DNA of 64,000 bases from Saprospiraceae bacterium (lineage in GTDB: Bacteria > Bacteroidota > Bacteroidia > Chitinophagales > Saprospiraceae), in contig JAJCYI010000215.1 of the NCBI GenBank assembly GCA_029263015.1, positions 1-64,000 on the forward strand. Reading direction: 5' to 3'. The first letter of the stretch is position 1; each line of letters begins with the position of its first letter. This document shows, one piece after another, positions 39,369-49,390 of the stretch. The notes beneath the pieces were generated by a model. The model saw only the letters and a list, made by a program, of their open reading frames with translations, was not told the origin of the DNA and made no database searches. A program made the position numbers and the translations under genes.

Positions 39369-41501
39369 TCAGTTAGGAGATAATACCGTGTCGTTGATAT
39401 GAACATCAAAGACTTCGGCATATACATCATGAAGCTTTGAAACTAATACTTCGGTTTGCTCTAATAAGTGAGTAGACCAATATGTTCTTTCTGCTATTAA
39501 ATTGTCGATGCGTTCGGTTGCCCGTCTTTCGTCAACTTCTCCCCATTTTTCGGACCAATCAATATACCCAATTCGAGACATCAAACTAAAGACTTTTCCT
39601 TTTATTCCAGTATAATCAATTGAAATAAAAGGGATGCCCAAGGCCATACTAAAAATGTGACCATGATATCGCATGGCAAGCGAGAAGTCAGCGTCATTAA
39701 GATTTTCCAACAATCCTTCAAGAGTGAGGTAGGCTCTTTCATTATAAATATCGTTGGACGGTTTCGTTTGGGAAATAACTAATCTATTGAAAAGTCGGTC
39801 ATCACCACCAACCCAAGGAGCATTCATATGTAGCATATTCACTTTGATTTCATGTGTTTCACATAAATGTTCAACCAAACAGGAGAATTGTTTAGCAGCA
39901 CTGAAATTCATTTTATTTACAGCCCAATCTTTCGATCCTGAAGAGAACTCATTGGTGTTGGCTCGAAGTAGGGTAGCCCCATTCAAGCTATTTTTGACTT
40001 TAGCACGATTCTTTGATTGATTCGCCAACCTCCAACGCCTGACAAAGGCAACAGCTGGGTCGCAGGCAAATTTTAAAACATGCTGTGGAAATAATTTAGA
40101 AGCATAATCATAGCTTTCTTCATCTCTAACGAATCCTGCTGTGGTCATTTTTAGAATGGCTATTGTTACTTCTTTGATTTGATCAGTGTGGATCGGCCCC
40201 ACTCCGCAACCGAATATTATCCTGGCTTTTTGCTGTTTGTTAGCCTCTTTAAATATTCGCCAGACATCGATCATTGATTGAGATTCCATTAATGGGCCAC
40301 CTCCCATAATGACAGCATCCATTTTTTCGATCAATTCAGGGGTATGTCCTTTTTTAATGTTTACCAAGACCACATTTTTTAGGTCATCCAGTTCATGATT
40401 TGTTTGTAAACTGACATGGTCAAAAATAGTGGTCAGGGTTATCTTACAATTGGGGGAACAAGATTTTATAAAATAAAGTACTTCCCCTAAAATTGCTTTG
40501 TCACCTGCAGTTTCTGTACCATACCAGCCGGTAATGAGCACTTGTTTCCACAATTTCGGATTATTGATTTTCGCTGATTGAATCGAGCCAATTTCAAAGC
40601 TTAGTTTTTGAGTTTGAGTGATTTTTTTTTGGATAATCCCACTGACTTTCTTTATACCTCGCTGGGCGAAATCGCTTACTTTTAGATTTGGGGCGAAATT
40701 CAAATCATAATCAATTCCGATTAATTCATTTCCATTTTGATCGAAAGTCTTGACCTCTCCTGGGTTATTGTTTTTATTAACTCTATCTACCGTTGAAGTT
40801 GAATATTCTAAAAAGAGTTCGTTGTAGTATTTTGAATAGGCGTAATCTGGACTATTAAATTTAGCGAGCTTTTTGAAAAATTGTGCAATATGGAAGCGTT
40901 CCAAATTATTAAATTTCGAGATGGCTGGTTGTCTTGAAGGTTTAAATAGAAACTGGGTAATACCAACTGCTTTGCAGAAGAGGAGCATGTCGTCGGCAAA
41001 CAGGCAATTCTCAGGATTCAAAATAAAAAGACAGGAAACCGGAATTCTTTTTAAAAATATGTTGTGTAAATCCGTTTTTAAGTCTTTATTCAAAATAGCA
41101 GAAAATTGTTTTTTGGAATTAATCTTTTCAGATACTGGAATGACAAAGCTTAGGTCTATTCCGTTTTCCTCTGCGTATTTAATAATAGACATATAAGCTG
41201 AAAAATCTTGTCTTTTATCCAAGCTTTCTACGATAACCTTTACTTTCTTAAGATTTGAGAGTTGCTGATTTAATAATTCAAATACTTTTATGAATGAAAA
41301 GCCAGGCATCGTTATATAATCAATTATATGAACCTCTCTAACTTGTCGATATTGAACTAACCGTTTAGATAATGCATTTTTATTATCCAAGCTTGATTGC
41401 TCCTTTAATGCCAACTGTAGAATATCATTGCGGCTATTAATTCCAAAGATTTTGCCGAAATCATTCCTCAATGCATTCTTAAAGAAATTGATTTTGCTCA
41501 T
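39369..41501 (-). CDS. Polysaccharide pyruvyltransferase-family protein with a ~300-aa extra N-terminal domain
   Basis: VLITGWYGTETAGDKAILGEVLYFI; AVIMGGGPLME; FSLAMRYHGHIFSMALGIPFISIDYTGI. Confidence 0.85.
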   Translation of the reverse strand: MSKINFFKNALRNDFGKIFGINSRNDILQLALKEQSSLDNKNALSKRLVQYRQVREVHIIDYITMPGFSFIKVFELLNQQLSNLKKVKVIVESLDKRQDFSAYMSIIKYAEENGIDLSFVIPVSEKINSKKQFSAILNKDLKTDLHNIFLKRIPVSCLFILNPENCLFADDMLLFCKAVGITQFLFKPSRQPAISKFNNLERFHIAQFFKKLAKFNSPDYAYSKYYNELFLEYSTSTVDRVNKNNNPGEVKTFDQNGNELIGIDYDLNFAPNLKVSDFAQRGIKKVSGIIQKKITQTQKLSFEIGSIQSAKINNPKLWKQVLITGWYGTETAGDKAILGEVLYFIKSCSPNCKITLTTIFDHVSLQTNHELDDLKNVVLVNIKKGHTPELIEKMDAVIMGGGPLMESQSMIDVWRIFKEANKQQKARIIFGCGVGPIHTDQIKEVTIAILKMTTAGFVRDEESYDYASKLFPQHVLKFACDPAVAFVRRWRLANQSKNRAKVKNSLNGATLLRANTNEFSSGSKDWAVNKMNFSAAKQFSCLVEHLCETHEIKVNMLHMNAPWVGGDDRLFNRLVISQTKPSNDIYNERAYLTLEGLLENLNDADFSLAMRYHGHIFSMALGIPFISIDYTGIKGKVFSLMSRIGYIDWSEKWGEVDERRATERIDNLIAERTYWSTHLLEQTEVLVSKLHDVYAEVFDVHINDTVLSPN

Positions 41502-41606
41502 ATAATAGATATTTTAAATTGCCAAATTATTTTTCTCAAATGAAATAATTGGATTCTGGAGTCTATCTAAAATCTTTATCCTAAATTGATAAAATACTCT
41601 AAAAAG

Positions 41607-43409
41607 TTATAATTCCTGCAACTCAACCATGCGTTTAAAAGTAATGGATTCGCTTATAAGTGAATCATAGTCTCCTGTTTCTACAATATTACCTGATCGC
41701 AAAACAAAAATTCTATCAGCGCTTTTGATGGTAGATAAACGATGTGCAACCATAATTAATGTATATCTTCCTTTCAAAGCTTCAATACTTTGTTGAATAG
41801 CTCTTTCTGTTTCTGAATCAAGAGCAGAAGTAGCCTCATCCATAAATAGAATATCAACTTCTTTATATAATTCTCTTGCAATAGAAATACGTTGCCGTTG
41901 GCCACCGCTTAGGTTAATTCCGTTATTGCCGAGCAAAGTATCTTCCTTTTGCTCAAGATCATTAATGAATTCTGTCAAAGACGCTTGTTCTAATACTTTA
42001 TTAAATCGTTTTAAATTTTGGGTGCTTTTATCAGACCAGAAAGAAATATTTTCATATATAGAACCTGTAAATATAACTGGTTCTTGGGTAATGTATCCAA
42101 TTCGTCTTTGGAGCGAACGCATATCTAAGTCAATTGAATCATAGTTGTCTATATAATATTTCCCTTTTTCTATTGGAATAAGCCCTGATAATACGTTTAG
42201 CAATGTTGTTTTGCCGCTCCCGCTTTTACCAACCAGTGCTACAGATTCATTTTTAATTATTTTAAAGCTAATATTATTTAATACAGCACTGTCACTATAG
42301 GTTACCGTTGCTTGTGATAATTCTAATGCATTTTCAAAAGTCTCAATTGATACCTGCCCGTAGTTTTCTTGGTTTTTTCCTATACTGTTCTGAAAATCTC
42401 TCATGTTCTCCATTGAGCCTGACATTGTTAGAAAATAATTCCATTGGGTTTTTACAGCAAGTAACGAGGATAATGCCCTGTAAAAAAAGAGCAGGCTAAC
42501 AAGTATTGAACCTATGTCAGAACCGATCAAGTGTGTTTGGACGAAAACTGCTATGACTACAATCAATATCACAATCGGTTCTCTGACTGCTGTTATAAAA
42601 GAAGATAGTAACCCTAATTTACGATTATTTTTCTCGATGTTATCAATTTGCCCGCCTAATTTTTGTTCAAGGGTTATCACATTTCCTGTCGCCCTCAAAT
42701 ATTTGAAATTGCTTACAAACTGAATTAGTAATCCTTGATATAAATTAGATTCACGTGTTAAACTAGATGACTCACGTTTTGTAACTATATAAATATACTT
42801 GAATAGAATATTTGTGATTAGAGCACCTATAATTACTATAATAGCAAACTTGGCATTAATTAAAAGTGCAAAAGTGATGTACACTATTACCAAAAGAACA
42901 CTCTGAAGGGCAGCTAAGTAATAAGTTAAAGACATTGAAAGCCTTGAGACTTCTCCCCCCATCGTATTTTGTATTCGACCTGCATCACTATTGACGAAAG
43001 TTTTAAAATGAATATTTGCTAAAGAATGAAGCATATTGAGCCTGATTTTACGAATAAAGGCTTGTTGAATCGTAACCCTGTAGTAATTCCCTATGTAAAC
43101 TAGTACCCCTTTAAAAATAAAAAAGAAGCATAAGAAAGAAAGAACCACAATTAGGTTCAATTCTATGCCATATGAATTTAATACTTCAAAGATTATTTTC
43201 ATTTCACCAAGACTATCAGGATTAACACCTTCTGGATTCTCAGCAATCTGAAGTAGTGGCAAAAACATAGCGAGCCCTAGTCCATCGAATACCCCTATCA
43301 ATAAACCAAAGCCCATAATTATAAATAATCCGATCCCTAAGTAACTATAAAAATATCTTGGGTAGAGTAGCAGGCTATCAAAAAAGTTTTTTATGCTCTT
43401 GGATTTCAT
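41607..43409 (-). CDS. ABC transporter, fused permease/ATP-binding (MsbA-like)
   Basis: Walker A GKSGSGKTT; signature LSGGQRQRISIARELYKEVDILFMDEATSALD. Confidence 0.95.
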   Translation of the reverse strand: MKSKSIKNFFDSLLLYPRYFYSYLGIGLFIIMGFGLLIGVFDGLGLAMFLPLLQIAENPEGVNPDSLGEMKIIFEVLNSYGIELNLIVVLSFLCFFFIFKGVLVYIGNYYRVTIQQAFIRKIRLNMLHSLANIHFKTFVNSDAGRIQNTMGGEVSRLSMSLTYYLAALQSVLLVIVYITFALLINAKFAIIVIIGALITNILFKYIYIVTKRESSSLTRESNLYQGLLIQFVSNFKYLRATGNVITLEQKLGGQIDNIEKNNRKLGLLSSFITAVREPIVILIVVIAVFVQTHLIGSDIGSILVSLLFFYRALSSLLAVKTQWNYFLTMSGSMENMRDFQNSIGKNQENYGQVSIETFENALELSQATVTYSDSAVLNNISFKIIKNESVALVGKSGSGKTTLLNVLSGLIPIEKGKYYIDNYDSIDLDMRSLQRRIGYITQEPVIFTGSIYENISFWSDKSTQNLKRFNKVLEQASLTEFINDLEQKEDTLLGNNGINLSGGQRQRISIARELYKEVDILFMDEATSALDSETERAIQQSIEALKGRYTLIMVAHRLSTIKSADRIFVLRSGNIVETGDYDSLISESITFKRMVELQEL

Positions 43410-43474
43410 AATTCCAGATCTATTAATTTTGACTTACGGATAATTATAGTTTATTAAGCAATAGTCAGGAATGA

Positions 43475-44383
43475 TTAGTTATAAATGTCCAACGAATTAT
43501 CTTTAACAAACATATCTGTCAAAGAATCTATGTCTAAATTGATTATAGGATGATTTTTAAATTTCTTTAGGTCACTAAATAAACGACTGTATGCCAAGTA
43601 CGTATCGGAGACATTCCTTTTTCTGACTTTTTCCCCAACGCTTTGACCAAGTCTATAATCACGAGATTCTAAATTGTTAGGTTTGGAATAAAAATGTTTA
43701 CTAATCCTATATAAATTATTTTCTCTGTCACAGCCTAAATTCCGAGCAAAAGTGTTATCAAAACCGCAGATATAAATTCTTTTGTAGTTAAAAAAAATTG
43801 ATATCGCTAAGGTTTTATACGCAGTCATGTTTAGATATGATCTGGGATAGCAGGGGTTGATGCTATTACTAAGTATATTGGAATCTTGAACGTCATTAAA
43901 TTCGATTAAGGGTAAATTAGTTTGACCCTTAATTTTTTTTATGTTCAAACTAGACGCTAAAATCCCTTTTTTGATGATTGAGTTTGCATTTTTAAACGCA
44001 AGTTTGGTTAGTTTTATATCTAAGTCAAAATGTCTTGGATCACTGAGAACCCAATAGTCAATATCGATATCTTGAGCGAATGCGCTATTGACAAAATAGT
44101 TCAAACAAAAAGTTTCTGCGCCAGTTAATTCACAGTATTCCTTAATCTTAAATGGGTTTAATTTATTGATAGAAGGGCCACCAGATAGGATAAAACATTC
44201 TTTACCAGTTCCTGAATTTTTCAATTTCATCAATTCTCTAAATCTTTGTTTACGCTTATTCCCAAAGGGATCCAATAGTTTGTCCCTATAGTTAACCCTA
44301 ATCCATTTAACAAATTGCTGAAAGTAATGATTAACTACTTCAGAAGGAACAGTCGGGTCAGGACAGGATTTTTCGATTTTCAC
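43475..44383 (-). CDS. DUF115/MptE-like Rossmannoid protein
   Basis: ECFILSGGPSINKLNPFKIKEY; IDYWVLSDPRHF; RIYICGFDNTFA. Confidence 0.5.
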   Translation of the reverse strand: MKIEKSCPDPTVPSEVVNHYFQQFVKWIRVNYRDKLLDPFGNKRKQRFRELMKLKNSGTGKECFILSGGPSINKLNPFKIKEYCELTGAETFCLNYFVNSAFAQDIDIDYWVLSDPRHFDLDIKLTKLAFKNANSIIKKGILASSLNIKKIKGQTNLPLIEFNDVQDSNILSNSINPCYPRSYLNMTAYKTLAISIFFNYKRIYICGFDNTFARNLGCDRENNLYRISKHFYSKPNNLESRDYRLGQSVGEKVRKRNVSDTYLAYSRLFSDLKKFKNHPIINLDIDSLTDMFVKDNSLDIYN

Positions 44384-44470
44384 AAAAGAAATTTTTATAT
44401 TCTTGAAATGAGAATGAGATAGTTAGGGCAAGTGTAAATTCTAAAACACAAAGAGAGATACAAGGATTTA

Positions 44471-45109
44471 TTAATCTGAGAAGGTTGAAATGTATTCGCA
44501 ATTCAGGTTTTTTAAGGCAGAGTTATTATAGCCATAGAAAGTAATTCCATTCACTTTTGCTGCTTCATGATCATTAATTGAATCACCTATTAAGCAAGCC
44601 TCATTCTGAATAATTCTTTCGTTGCTTATCAAATTTTCCACTAAATTGTTTTTAGGAGTAGGCGATCCTGATATCGATGAAAAAAAATTTGAGATTTCTA
44701 AACTAGAACACAAATCTCTTAATTCATTTTGATCAGAACCTGAAACGATGTGCATTTCAAATTTTTTATGATTTTTTTCAATAAACCCTATGCTATCCTT
44801 AATGAGTAAATTCTTATTGGGAAGATGGATATGCATGATCTTTGAAAATTTGTCGGCATGAAATTTTATCAGATCATTTGTAACTTTTTCTTTTCTAATT
44901 ATTTCATAAAAATACCTGAATTTCACATATCGAGAAAGTCCGCCATTTTTTTTATGAAATAAAAGTAATTCATTTATCTGTTTCTTTGGAAAACCTTTTA
45001 AGACTTCAGTAAATCCAAATTCCCTTATTTTATTTGAATCTATTATCACTCCGTCAAAGTCCCATAGAATATATTTTAAACCACTAAACATAACTTGGTG
45101 CCAATCCAT
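44471..45109 (-). CDS. HAD-superfamily phosphatase
   Basis: YILWDFDGVIIDSNKIREFGF; HIVSGSDQ; CLIGDSINDHEAA. Confidence 0.92.
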   Translation of the reverse strand: MDWHQVMFSGLKYILWDFDGVIIDSNKIREFGFTEVLKGFPKKQINELLLFHKKNGGLSRYVKFRYFYEIIRKEKVTNDLIKFHADKFSKIMHIHLPNKNLLIKDSIGFIEKNHKKFEMHIVSGSDQNELRDLCSSLEISNFFSSISGSPTPKNNLVENLISNERIIQNEACLIGDSINDHEAAKVNGITFYGYNNSALKNLNCEYISTFSD

Positions 45110-45809
45110 TGTTAACTAGCCATCTTTCACAGATTTTTATATCTTCCATAGTATGTACATCAAATGCTTCTTCAACAGTGTAATGTTTTACTTTGTCTCC
45201 CATAAAAGACCATGGTGCAAGTCCGGTTTCTCTATTAATTGTGTTCATATTTAGAACCCAAAAGTTGTGACAGAGAAAAAAAGCAATTGGTAAATCTTGT
45301 CTATTAGTGGATACTTTCATATTAGAAAAATCAAAAAACGGAACCAATAAGCCATCTTCACTTAATTGTTTTGCTCTATATGGGTGGTGATCCATTTCTT
45401 TATATACTGGTACAACTGCTGTTAAACTCGAATCTTCCAATATTAATTTAACACAGTCATCGACCCATTCTTTTTTCACCATTACAGTGTTTGCAAGAAG
45501 GACAATCAGTATATCCGGTTTGCATCCAAACTGTGTTGCCATTACTTCCAATGCATGGTCAATAACATCTACATGTTGTGAATCGGGCTTCGCTAATTCC
45601 TCAGGTCTGACAATTTTATTATAACCAAGGCCAGAAGCTGCCTCAAGAATTTTAGGATCATCGCTACTTACAAAAAAAGCGTCAATTAGTTTTGCTTGCT
45701 TTGCCGCAGAAGCTGGGTAATGTAAAAGTGGATTGCCAAATACAGGTAAAATGTTTTTATCTCTTAGAGTATTGTTCCCTCTTCCGGTAAGTAATGCTAC
45801 TACTTTCAT
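45084..45809 (-). CDS. Acylneuraminate cytidylyltransferase-family protein (CMP-sugar synthetase-like)
   Basis: VVALLTGRGNNTLRDKNILPVFGNPLLHYPASAAKQAKLIDAFFVSSDD. Confidence 0.88.
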   Translation of the reverse strand: MKVVALLTGRGNNTLRDKNILPVFGNPLLHYPASAAKQAKLIDAFFVSSDDPKILEAASGLGYNKIVRPEELAKPDSQHVDVIDHALEVMATQFGCKPDILIVLLANTVMVKKEWVDDCVKLILEDSSLTAVVPVYKEMDHHPYRAKQLSEDGLLVPFFDFSNMKVSTNRQDLPIAFFLCHNFWVLNMNTINRETGLAPWSFMGDKVKHYTVEEAFDVHTMEDIKICERWLVNNGLAPSYV

Positions 45810-45816
45810 TTAATTG

Positions 45817-46584
45817 TTATTTTCTGATATTATTTAGTTCTTTCAGTTTGTCTGCAAAGAGAGCTATATCAACTGAATATGCTAGGTAGTTAATGCCTAA
45901 TTTTTTCCATTTAAGAAGGTCATCTGGAGAATCACAAAACGTACCTAAAAGGATATCATGTTCCTTTGCCATTTTTGAGAGATTTTTTATAGTCTCTATG
46001 ATTTTGGGATGATCTATTTGCCCAGGGAATCCAATTGATTGAGATAAATCATAAGGTCCAATAAAAATAATGTCAATTCCTGTGAATTTTATTATTTCTT
46101 CAAAAATGTTAATTCCGTCAACACCTTCTAATTGAACAATGATCAAGTTTGAATTAGCATCTTTAAAATAATTATATTGGTCTTTATGAGCGTATTCAGC
46201 AGCTCTAACAAATCGACATACTCCTCTTGCTCCCTCCGGATGAAATTTGGATCTATTTAAGATTTCTTTAACCTGTTCCACCTTGCTAACAGATGGAATC
46301 TGAATACCATTAGCTCCAAGGTCTAGAGCTTTTCCTATTAAATTGCTATCGTATGAATCTACTCTAACTATGGATAAGAAATCAGAACTCTTACAAGCCA
46401 TCAAATGATGCTTTAGAGTTTCTGTGGTAACAGGACCATGCTCCATATCAATGATAACGAAATCCATTCCCGTATTTGAGGTAGCTTCTATAATACTGCT
46501 GTCAGTAGTTTTAGAGAAATACCCTAATACACCAGAAGTCCTTGCCTTTATTATAAAAGAATTAATTTTTATTGATTGAGTCAT
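45817..46584 (-). CDS. HpcH/HpaI-family aldolase
   Basis: DFVIIDMEHGPVTTETL; LGANGIQIPSVSKVEQV; IIFIGPYDLSQSIGFPGQ. Confidence 0.92.
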   Translation of the reverse strand: MTQSIKINSFIIKARTSGVLGYFSKTTDSSIIEATSNTGMDFVIIDMEHGPVTTETLKHHLMACKSSDFLSIVRVDSYDSNLIGKALDLGANGIQIPSVSKVEQVKEILNRSKFHPEGARGVCRFVRAAEYAHKDQYNYFKDANSNLIIVQLEGVDGINIFEEIIKFTGIDIIFIGPYDLSQSIGFPGQIDHPKIIETIKNLSKMAKEHDILLGTFCDSPDDLLKWKKLGINYLAYSVDIALFADKLKELNNIRK

Positions 46585-48119
46585 TAGATCAAAAATGAAT
46601 ATACTGATCTGGAATCCATTTCATACAATGTTGGAAGAATGCTCATCACATTTAACTTATTTTTTACTGAATTGAAAATCAATTGATTTTCTATGAAAAG
46701 CTCATGTTCTTTGCTTGTAATACTTTCCTTGGGATATCCATCATATCCCACAAGATATACCTGTTCTACCTTTAATTCTAAAGCTGTCTGCAATGCTAAT
46801 ATGGTATGAGTATCATTTAAAGGGTAGTCAATAACAGATTTAGTTAATTCATAAGTGGAATTGACAACAGCTGAAGGAATGTATGTACCCATCTTTCGGG
46901 GGAATGGAGGAAGTATACATGTATGCCTAAAATTTTTAGCTGAATTAAAAACTTTTTCTAGTCTGTAACCTTCACTACCTACAAGACAAAAATAATGATC
47001 AATATTATTAATATCACTATAACTTGCTGAATTTTTTGAACTGGCATGGATGATACAAAGATTCGTTCCAAATTTATTCGTAAATTCTTTTATGGCTTCA
47101 TGATGGTTCAATGCGCTTGGTCCTCCTCCAATTATTATGGCATTTTTATAATATTTCTGAGGTGAAAAAAATCTTAATTCCTGATTATCTTTTTTGCCTT
47201 CTTTTTTGTTTTGCAATGCCCTTATTATAGAATTAAATGAAAAATATCTTTTTGAAATCCATTCCATTACATCTTTTTGAGGGAGTGAGTTGCCTCCTGA
47301 TACCATGTAAGGCAGATTAGTACCCCATTTAAAATCTTTTTGTAAATCTTCAAATTGATCGACGACTTCACTCAAAGCGTTAAAGTTTACACGTAATTCA
47401 TTTTTAACATTTAATGCAGTTAATAACAATTCTGTTTTCAGATTACCAGCTCCTCTACCCATTCCTGTTATGGTAGCATCAATTATTTCGGCACCACATT
47501 CAAGAGCAGTAAAAGAATTGATCAAGGCCAATTCCATGTTGTTATGTCCATGAAATCCAATTTTTACATTACTTCTTGAGCGAACTAAATCATAACTTTC
47601 TCTTACGTCATTAGGGAACACGCTGCCATATGAATCAACCATATAAAAATAATCAGCAAGTCCATTTACAAAGCCTATATTTTGAATAAAACTTGATTGA
47701 TGTTTCCAGTTGGACATGTACATTACATTAAATCCAACTTCAAACCCCATGGTTTTTATTTTTTCAGCCAGTTTTAAAGACCTGTCAAAATTTATAGGAT
47801 TAACTGCAATTCTGACCATATCTATCAACCCAATACATGCTTCTAACAACTGTTTTGCTTCATTGGGATTAACATCCTTTTCATTAAGCATTATTGCAAG
47901 CTTTGATTTGGATTTATCCTTTACCTTTTTCATTAAGGATTCTGGGCAATAAAAATAAGCTCCCAGATATTCATCCTTAGGGTTACTCCTATATCCTATT
48001 TCCAAATAATTTACAGGAAGGGAATTAACAGAATTGAAGTATACCTCAGTTAATTCTTCACTAAAATCCCAGTTGGTATAGTAACCACCATCTCTTAAAG
48101 TGCAATCTAATATTTTCAT
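46584..48119 (-). CDS. HMGL-like (DRE-TIM) aldolase fused to a DUF115/MptE-like C-terminal domain
   Basis: MKILDCTLRDGGYYTNWDF; IGFHGHNNMELALINSF; C-terminal NAIIIGGGPSALNHHEAI ... VEQVYLVGYDGYPKE. Confidence 0.85.
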   Translation of the reverse strand: MKILDCTLRDGGYYTNWDFSEELTEVYFNSVNSLPVNYLEIGYRSNPKDEYLGAYFYCPESLMKKVKDKSKSKLAIMLNEKDVNPNEAKQLLEACIGLIDMVRIAVNPINFDRSLKLAEKIKTMGFEVGFNVMYMSNWKHQSSFIQNIGFVNGLADYFYMVDSYGSVFPNDVRESYDLVRSRSNVKIGFHGHNNMELALINSFTALECGAEIIDATITGMGRGAGNLKTELLLTALNVKNELRVNFNALSEVVDQFEDLQKDFKWGTNLPYMVSGGNSLPQKDVMEWISKRYFSFNSIIRALQNKKEGKKDNQELRFFSPQKYYKNAIIIGGGPSALNHHEAIKEFTNKFGTNLCIIHASSKNSASYSDINNIDHYFCLVGSEGYRLEKVFNSAKNFRHTCILPPFPRKMGTYIPSAVVNSTYELTKSVIDYPLNDTHTILALQTALELKVEQVYLVGYDGYPKESITSKEHELFIENQLIFNSVKNKLNVMSILPTLYEMDSRSVYSFLI

Positions 48120-49042
48120 AAGTGATTTCCTTTCGCCCAGTTAATCATATCTAACATACCCTTTTTGAAAGTTATTTGATTGCTAAACCCGTAACTGCTT
48201 TCGAAGAAGGAAGGATCGCCATATATGCCAAACTGATCACCAGGAGTGGATCCAGCAAAACTGATTTCAATGGGATTTTCCATTTCAGAGGATATTAATT
48301 CAAGGATATCTTTTACGTAAATCCTATTTCCTGAACAAACATTGTATACACCTGATTCTATATGTTCATTTTTTGATTTCAAAAAGGCATCAACAACATC
48401 ATTTATATGGATAAAATCTCTGAATCGTTCAGGAGACCCTTTAACAAGAATCTTATTAGTTTGTATAGCTTGTGACAGATAAATACTGGCCATTCCTTGC
48501 CTAAGATTTGATAAATTCTGTCCTGCCCCGTATACATTAAATAATCTCAATGCCACCGTTTTAATACCAAAAGTTCTGTAAATTCTTAAATAATTTTCAC
48601 TTGCATGTTTTCCTACTGCATAAAACGATTTTGGTTCAGGAGTATCGGTCTCTTTAACAGGCAGAGATTTGGGATCTCCATAAACTGACATAGAAGAAGC
48701 ATATATCAGTATAGGACAAGAATGATCAACGGCATATTTTAAAAGCACTAAAGTGGATTGCACATTAGCTTGCATATCCAAAACAGGATTATCATAACTA
48801 ACTTCTCCTGAGCTTTGTCCAGCAATATGATATATTACATCAAATCTTCTTCTATTTAATTGTTTGATAGTTGATTGGTCTTCACAATTTCCCTCAATGA
48901 ATTCAGCTCCATCAGGAATGTTCTCCAAAAAACCGGTACTTAGATTATCTATTACTGTTACTTTTTTACCCAAGTCAACAAGTGTTTTTGCTAGTTTAGA
49001 TCCAATAAAACCGGCTCCTCCTGTAATCAAATAGTTTTGCAT
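48116..49042 (-). CDS. NAD-dependent epimerase/dehydratase
   Basis: NYLITGGAGFIGSKLAKTL; YASSMSVYGDP; SFYAVGKHASENYL. Confidence 0.92.
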   Translation of the reverse strand: MQNYLITGGAGFIGSKLAKTLVDLGKKVTVIDNLSTGFLENIPDGAEFIEGNCEDQSTIKQLNRRRFDVIYHIAGQSSGEVSYDNPVLDMQANVQSTLVLLKYAVDHSCPILIYASSMSVYGDPKSLPVKETDTPEPKSFYAVGKHASENYLRIYRTFGIKTVALRLFNVYGAGQNLSNLRQGMASIYLSQAIQTNKILVKGSPERFRDFIHINDVVDAFLKSKNEHIESGVYNVCSGNRIYVKDILELISSEMENPIEISFAGSTPGDQFGIYGDPSFFESSYGFSNQITFKKGMLDMINWAKGNHL

Positions 49043-49183
49043 ATTGTTTTTGAAATTTGAAATTTTTTAATCCAGTTTATTGAATATTAATATTTGTATA
49101 TTAAAACAAATTTGCAGTTCTTACTTAATTTTAGGATAACCGTTCCAAATCCAATGGGATAGTTTTTTTCTTATTACATTAGA

Positions 49184-49212
49184 TTCCAATAAAAAAGAGT
49201 CTTTTATTGGAA
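49184..49212. other. Strong intergenic hairpin (11-bp stem)
   Basis: TTCCAATAAAA-aagagtc-TTTTATTGGAA. Confidence 0.6.
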
Positions 49213-49275
49213 GTGTTGCGCGGTCCGTCAACAAAATTATAGCCTGTTTCCAGACTTATATAACAGGCAACACTT
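49211..49275. other. Second intergenic nested inverted repeat
   Basis: aagtgttgc ... gcaacactt enclosing cctgtt ... aacagg. Confidence 0.5.
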
Positions 49276-49390
49276 TGGTAAATGGAAGAATAATTAATAA
49301 GCTTCTATTTTTTTCGGTTTTTATGAAATTATTTAATAATCTTTTTGGGTAACAGATATTTCTTATGCGTTTCCCTTCCAACTATTTGTG

